Shown here: positions 7,174 through 10,076 of the stretch, one piece after another | Position numbering within the stretch: position 1 is the first letter of the stretch | Layout of the letters: the number at the start of each line of letters is the position of its first letter | DNA from: Bryobacteraceae bacterium | Lineage (GTDB): Bacteria > Acidobacteriota > Terriglobia > Bryobacterales > Bryobacteraceae | Direction: 5' to 3' | DNA: 10,076 nt | NCBI GenBank assembly: GCA_025350445.1 | Contig: JANXXV010001047.1 | Location: forward strand, 1-10,076 | Program-made: the position numbers and the translations under genes | Notes under the pieces: model-generated | The model's input: the letters and a program-made list of their open reading frames with translations, nothing else | Database searches by the model: none | Told to the model about the DNA's origin: nothing

Positions 7174-7335
7174 TTAAATTCTCAACGTCGAGGCGCCACC
7201 GCCAACAAAGAGCCATACCAGGAGGATCACCAGCACCACTCCTCCCACCGACAGTCCACCGCCTCTACCGTAGCGGTTGTATCCAAAGAAGCCGCCGCCG
7301 AACAACAGCAGCAGCAGAATAAGCAGTATCAGCAT
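7174..7335 (-). CDS. Small hydrophobic membrane protein, 53 residues
   Basis: A short reading frame with an ATG at 7335-7333 and a TAA at 7176-7174. Translation gives a leucine-rich first helix (MLILLILLLLLFGGGFFGY, 1-19), a short Gly/Arg turn (NRYGRGGG, 20-27) and a second hydrophobic segment (VGGVVLVILLVWLFVGGG, 30-47), ending in ASTLRI. This resembles the very short DUF3309-type membrane proteins that many soil and stress-tolerant bacteria encode. A clear Shine-Dalgarno AAAGGAGA (7349-7342) precedes the ATG with seven bases between GGAG and the start, which is the main reason to treat it as real. The gamma-glutamyltransferase-family gene begins 43 bases downstream on the same strand, so the two may share a transcript. 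Function is unknown; orphan two-helix hairpins of this type have been suggested to act in envelope stress. Confidence 0.7.
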   Translation of the reverse strand: MLILLILLLLLFGGGFFGYNRYGRGGGLSVGGVVLVILLVWLFVGGGASTLRI

Positions 7336-7341
7336 TTTCGT

Positions 7342-7349
7342 TCTCCTTT
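7342..7349 (-). promoter_or_regulatory. Shine-Dalgarno site of the 53-residue membrane protein
   Basis: Read on the - strand this is AAAGGAGA, with GGAG placed seven bases before the ATG at 7335. It is among the strongest ribosome-binding sites in the window and supports translation of the short frame. Confidence 0.75.
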
Positions 7350-7414
7350 ACATTAACTTCCACATGGATAGAGGCTCGCGAATAAAAACTGTTTCAAAGG
7401 TCTGACGGCGCACG

Positions 7415-7444
7415 TTGCAGGCTCTGGCAGGCTTGTCATATGAT
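7415..7444 (+). promoter_or_regulatory. Candidate sigma-70 promoter of the GMC dehydrogenase operon
   Basis: A -35-like TTGCAG (7415-7420) and a -10-like TATGAT (7439-7444, five of six consensus bases) are separated by 18 bp. Transcription would begin near 7451, only about three bases before the ATG at 7454, or 12 before the ATG at 7463. No Shine-Dalgarno sequence precedes either start, which fits a leaderless or nearly leaderless mRNA. The 7336-7453 interval also has to hold the promoter of the divergent small-protein gene, which I could not place confidently. Confidence 0.45.
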
Positions 7445-7453
7445 CGGTCTCGA

Positions 7454-9223
7454 ATGAAACGAATGCAGCCTGTGGATGTGGTGATCGTTGGCGGGGGATG
7501 GACCGGACTGGCGATGGCGCGTGAGCTGACTACGCGCACTTCGCTTTCCGTGCTGGTATTGGAGCGCGGGCCGGATCGCAAGTTTGCCGACTATGGCGCG
7601 AACATGGACGAGGTGGATTACGGCATTCGTAAGCGGATGATGCAGAACATCGCCGAGGAGACAATTACGCACCGGCACACTTTGCGCGATGTGGCGGCAC
7701 CGGTGCGGCAGTATGGAAACATTCTGCCGGGCACCGGGGTGGGCGGCGCGGGTGAACACTGGACCGGTTACGCGGAACGGCATACGCCGGACGATTTCAA
7801 TCTCGCCACGGCATTGCGCGGGAAGTGGGGGGCGGCGCGATTGCCTGAGGATCTATCCGTGCAGGATTACCCGCTAAGTTACGAAGAGTTGGAGCCCTAC
7901 TATTGGCGGGTTGAGCAGATGATGGGCGTGGGCGGAAAAGCGGGGAATCTAAACGGCAAGATTGTCGAGGGTGGTGATCCTTTCGAGGGTCCGAGGTCGC
8001 ACGAGTTTCCGAATCCACCGCATAAGAAGACGTACCCCATGGCGGTGTTTGAACAGGCGGCGCGGGAGCTGGGCTACCATCCTTACATTGCCGCGGCGGC
8101 GACGCTCACCGAGACGTATACCAATCCCGACGGCATTACCCGCGGCGGCTGCCAGTATTGCGGGTATTGCATGTTGTACGGATGCATGGTGGGGGCCAAG
8201 TCGCAGCCGACCAACACGCTGCTCCCGGTGCTGAAGCGAAAGAGCTCATTCACGATACGGCCGAATTCGTGGGTGAAGCGCGTGCTTCATCGCGACGGCA
8301 AGGCAGAGGGCGTCGTCTACATGGATGAGAAGGGGGAAGAAGTCACGCAGCCGGCGGCAATGGTGGTGCTGGCCTCGTTCAGTCCGAACAATGCCCGGCT
8401 GTTGTTGCTATCGAAGATCGGCGATCCGTATGATCCGGCGACGGGCAAGGGTTCGCTGGGTAAGAACTTTTCGCATACGGTGGGTGGCGGCGGGACTACG
8501 CTGGCGTTTTCAAAGCCCTTGAACGGCTTCATGTTTGCCGGGGGGCAATCCATGCGCAGCTCCGACTTCAATGGATTCCGCGGCATCCCTTCCGACTCGG
8601 GAGTTCTGCGGGGCGGTATTTCGGGTACCGCCGGCGGCAATCTGCGGCCGATCGGATCGTTCGGCAGGATTCCTCAAGGCGCGGCGGCGCGCAACTGGGG
8701 TTCGGAATGGAAGAAGGCCGCGGTTACGCATTTCGATAAGATTGCGATGATAGGCAACTTTGAGATGGATCACCTGGCCTACAAGCACAACTATGTGGAT
8801 CTGGACCCTACTTACACGGACAAGTGGGGAGATCCGCTGCTGCGCGTCACGGTGGACTGGACCGAACACGAGCAGCGGCAGCGGGCATTCGCGTCCGAGG
8901 TCACTAAGAAGATTGCCGAACACGCTGCAAAGCTCACGGGAGCACGCGTTGTGGGCGGCGGACGTGCTTCCGGGCGCTATCAGACAATGGAATATGCAAC
9001 TACGCACGTGCAAGGGGGCGCCATTATGGGCAGCACGCCGGAGAACAGCGTGGTGAATTCGTGGCTGCAACATTGGGGTGTGCCGAACCTGTGGGTGATT
9101 GGCGCGTCTTCTTTCCCGCAGAATTCCGCGTCTCATCCTACGGTCACCTCGGTGGCGCTGACGTTGCGGGCTGCCGACGCACTGATTGAACGCTACGTAA
9201 AGAAACCGGGAGCACTGGCATGA
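7454..9223 (+). CDS. GMC-family flavoprotein, gluconate/sugar dehydrogenase catalytic subunit type
   Basis: FAD-dependent oxidoreductase of 589 residues from the ATG at 7454; an ATG at 7463 is also possible. The N-terminus has the dinucleotide-binding fold VDVVIVGGGWTGLAMARELT (7-26) ending in the acidic residue of VLVLERG (33-39). A second FAD segment is GNILPGTGVGGAGEHWTG (88-105). The C-terminal GMC domain carries THVQGGAIMG (517-526) and LWVIGASSFPQNSASHPTVTSVALTLRAADAL (546-577); His518 and His561 are candidates for the active-site pair. A cysteine cluster C-x2-C-x2-C-x4-C lies at 233, 236, 239 and 244 in GGCQYCGYCMLYGCMVGAKS, as in membrane-bound sugar dehydrogenases where it may hold an iron-sulfur cluster. 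There is no signal peptide; export probably relies on the Tat-signal partner, whose ATG overlaps this stop by 4 bp. The substrate (gluconate, another sugar acid, or a polyol) cannot be read from sequence. Confidence 0.88.
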   Translation: MKRMQPVDVVIVGGGWTGLAMARELTTRTSLSVLVLERGPDRKFADYGANMDEVDYGIRKRMMQNIAEETITHRHTLRDVAAPVRQYGNILPGTGVGGAGEHWTGYAERHTPDDFNLATALRGKWGAARLPEDLSVQDYPLSYEELEPYYWRVEQMMGVGGKAGNLNGKIVEGGDPFEGPRSHEFPNPPHKKTYPMAVFEQAARELGYHPYIAAAATLTETYTNPDGITRGGCQYCGYCMLYGCMVGAKSQPTNTLLPVLKRKSSFTIRPNSWVKRVLHRDGKAEGVVYMDEKGEEVTQPAAMVVLASFSPNNARLLLLSKIGDPYDPATGKGSLGKNFSHTVGGGGTTLAFSKPLNGFMFAGGQSMRSSDFNGFRGIPSDSGVLRGGISGTAGGNLRPIGSFGRIPQGAAARNWGSEWKKAAVTHFDKIAMIGNFEMDHLAYKHNYVDLDPTYTDKWGDPLLRVTVDWTEHEQRQRAFASEVTKKIAEHAAKLTGARVVGGGRASGRYQTMEYATTHVQGGAIMGSTPENSVVNSWLQHWGVPNLWVIGASSFPQNSASHPTVTSVALTLRAADALIERYVKKPGALA

Positions 9224-9879
9224 GACGGAGAGAGTTTCTTACATTGCCGGCCAAGGGCGTGGGCGGGCTGCTGATTTATACGCTGACGGGCGAACCGGTT
9301 CGCTTGCATGCGCAGGACGGTTTAGCTAAGATCCCGCTGAAGTTTTTTACCGGGGCGGAAGCACTCACGGTGATGGCTGCCGCGGAACGCATTCTGCCGT
9401 CCGATGAGAGCGGGCCGGGAGCAACCGAGGGGAACGTGGTGGTGTATATCGACCGCCAACTGGCGGGCCCATACGGACGGGACAAATACCGCTACACGAA
9501 AACGCCGTGGATCGAATCTGTTCCGGAACACGGGTATCAGGGCAAGGAAAGCCCGCGCGAGTTGTACCGGTCCGGTATCCGGCAATTGGGCGGCGACTTT
9601 GCGAAGCTTCCCGCCGCGGACCAGGACAATCGGCTGATGGAAATGGAGAAGACGTATTTTTTCCAGATGCTGCGGACGCACACGATCGAGGGGTTTATGT
9701 GCGATCCATTGCATGGGGGGAACGCCGGGATGATCGGCTGGCAACTGGTTGGTTTCCCGGGTCCGTTGATGGGCTACCGGGATGAGGTAGAAAAGCACGG
9801 GACACCGTTCCGGCGTAAACCGAAGAGTCTGTCGCAAGTCTACGGGCGGCCGGTTAAGGGATGGGAAGAAGAGACGTGA
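9220..9879 (+). CDS. Gluconate 2-dehydrogenase subunit 3 family protein, Tat-exported
   Basis: Small subunit (219 residues) that accompanies GMC dehydrogenases of the gluconate/fructose/sorbitol type and escorts the folded flavoprotein through the Tat pathway. The N-terminus has the twin-arginine pattern RRREFLTL (2-9), a weakly hydrophobic segment (10-22) and probable cleavage near LHAQ (29-32). The mature part starts with KFFTGAEALTVMAAAERILPSDESGPGA (41-68), the usual subunit-3 opening, and continues with VVYIDRQLAGPYGRDK (74-89). Its clearest signature is the region THTIEGFMCDPLHGGNAGMIGWQLVGFPGP (153-182). It starts within the stop of the flavoprotein gene (ATGA, 9220-9223), so the pair is translationally coupled. 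The third subunit of classical enzymes, a multiheme cytochrome c, is not in this window. Electrons may go to another carrier, or the cytochrome gene lies elsewhere. Confidence 0.9.
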   Translation: MRRREFLTLPAKGVGGLLIYTLTGEPVRLHAQDGLAKIPLKFFTGAEALTVMAAAERILPSDESGPGATEGNVVVYIDRQLAGPYGRDKYRYTKTPWIESVPEHGYQGKESPRELYRSGIRQLGGDFAKLPAADQDNRLMEMEKTYFFQMLRTHTIEGFMCDPLHGGNAGMIGWQLVGFPGPLMGYRDEVEKHGTPFRRKPKSLSQVYGRPVKGWEEET

Positions 9880-9883
9880 CGTA

Positions 9884-9924
9884 CCGCGGCTACTTCAGCC
9901 CGGCTTTGCGCAAGAAAGCCGCGG
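9884..9924. other. Nested inverted repeat at the convergent gene junction
   Basis: CCGCGGCT (9884-9891) is perfectly complementary in reverse to AGCCGCGG (9917-9924). A tighter alternative pairs CGGCTTT (9901-9907) with AAAGCCG (9915-9921) around a 7-base loop. The repeat lies between and over the ends of the two convergent genes, in the final codons of the - strand gene. There is no T-tract on either side, so a canonical intrinsic terminator is not supported, but it could slow readthrough from both sides. It may equally be chance in GC-rich coding sequence. Confidence 0.3.
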
Positions 9925-10076
9925 CAACGTCGGCCACGGGCTTGTGATCGCCATCTACTTCGTAGTTCAATTTGCGCATCGTTTCTTCGCTAAATTTCCC
10001 AGCCAGTTCATCCAGGGCGGGCTTGAACCTGGGATACTGCGCGATGGTTTCCGAACGGACTACAAGCGCGGCATCG
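9890..10076 (-). CDS. Glycine-betaine/choline (OpuAC-type) substrate-binding protein, C-terminal fragment
   Basis: Only the last 61 codons and the TAG stop (9892-9890) are inside the window; the rest lies past the right edge. The readable end begins DAALVVRSETIAQYPRFKPA and continues with LDELAGKFSEETMRKLNYEV, then DGDHKPVADVAAAFLRKAGLK. This matches the final part of OpuAC/OsmF-type binding proteins, where a valine-leucine strand is followed by a helix, an LAGK(L/F)..E.M..LNY.V element, and a last helix ending at the C-terminus. Such proteins capture glycine betaine, choline or related osmolytes for an ABC importer and can be fused to the permease. Whether this one is free or fused cannot be seen. 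It converges on the dehydrogenase operon with a 10 bp gap between stops. Confidence 0.75.
   Translation of the reverse strand, partial: DAALVVRSETIAQYPRFKPALDELAGKFSEETMRKLNYEVDGDHKPVADVAAAFLRKAGLK

Noticed and set aside
7415..7453. TTG start of the GMC gene at 7415
   Set aside because: It would add 13 residues with no similarity to the family, and it coincides with a promoter -35 element. An ATG at 7454 gives the expected start just before the FAD-binding fold.
8510..9136. 208-residue - strand frame
   Set aside because: Complementary to the GMC flavoprotein gene, Arg/His-rich and without recognisable motifs; it is a shadow frame.

Overview
The window carries nine protein-coding genes, one of them cut by the right edge, and one probable structured RNA cut by the left edge. 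Coding is dense and moderately GC-rich. Several stops and starts overlap by 4 bp, and Shine-Dalgarno sites are clear at stand-alone genes. The mix of a cobalamin operon, a BON / stress-protein pair, a gamma-glutamyltransferase-like exported protein and a GMC oxidoreductase with a gluconate-dehydrogenase subunit-3 partner suits a soil Acidobacteriota genome (Solibacter/Bryobacter type). That assignment is inference from gene style, not from a marker gene.

Left (about 1-195): an intergenic stretch that folds into paired helices, with two G-U pairs that form only in the + strand transcript. It is not a protein gene, and the family is unproven. Part of it recalls RNase P, but the fit is poor. A solo HEARO / IscB omega-RNA-like element is the hypothesis most worth testing.

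221-4287 (- strand): a tightly coupled corrinoid operon, transcribed cobQ > btuF > btuD > btuC, with overlaps of 4, 4 and 11 bp. BtuF captures a corrinoid in the periplasm, BtuCD imports it, and CobQ (cobyric acid synthase) amidates the corrin ring. Together they suggest corrinoid salvage. No cobalamin riboswitch is visible in front of cobQ. The start of cobQ is uncertain and may be a CTG codon.

4309-5297 (+ strand): a two-gene unit with strong Shine-Dalgarno sites, encoding an exported single-BON-domain protein and a Gly/Ala-rich stress-type protein (DUF3341 / YflT-like). Both suggest envelope or stress physiology.

5304-7335 (- strand): an exported gamma-glutamyltransferase-family protein with altered substrate-binding motifs. 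Upstream of it is a 53-residue hydrophobic small protein (7174-7335) with a good Shine-Dalgarno site.

7415-9879 (+ strand): a GMC flavoprotein with a four-cysteine cluster, coupled by a 4 bp overlap to a Tat-exported gluconate-2-dehydrogenase subunit 3. They probably form a periplasmic sugar or polyol dehydrogenase. No cytochrome c subunit follows. The promoter in front suggests a nearly leaderless mRNA.

9890-10076 (- strand): the C-terminus of a glycine-betaine/choline (OpuAC-type) substrate-binding protein, converging on the dehydrogenase operon.
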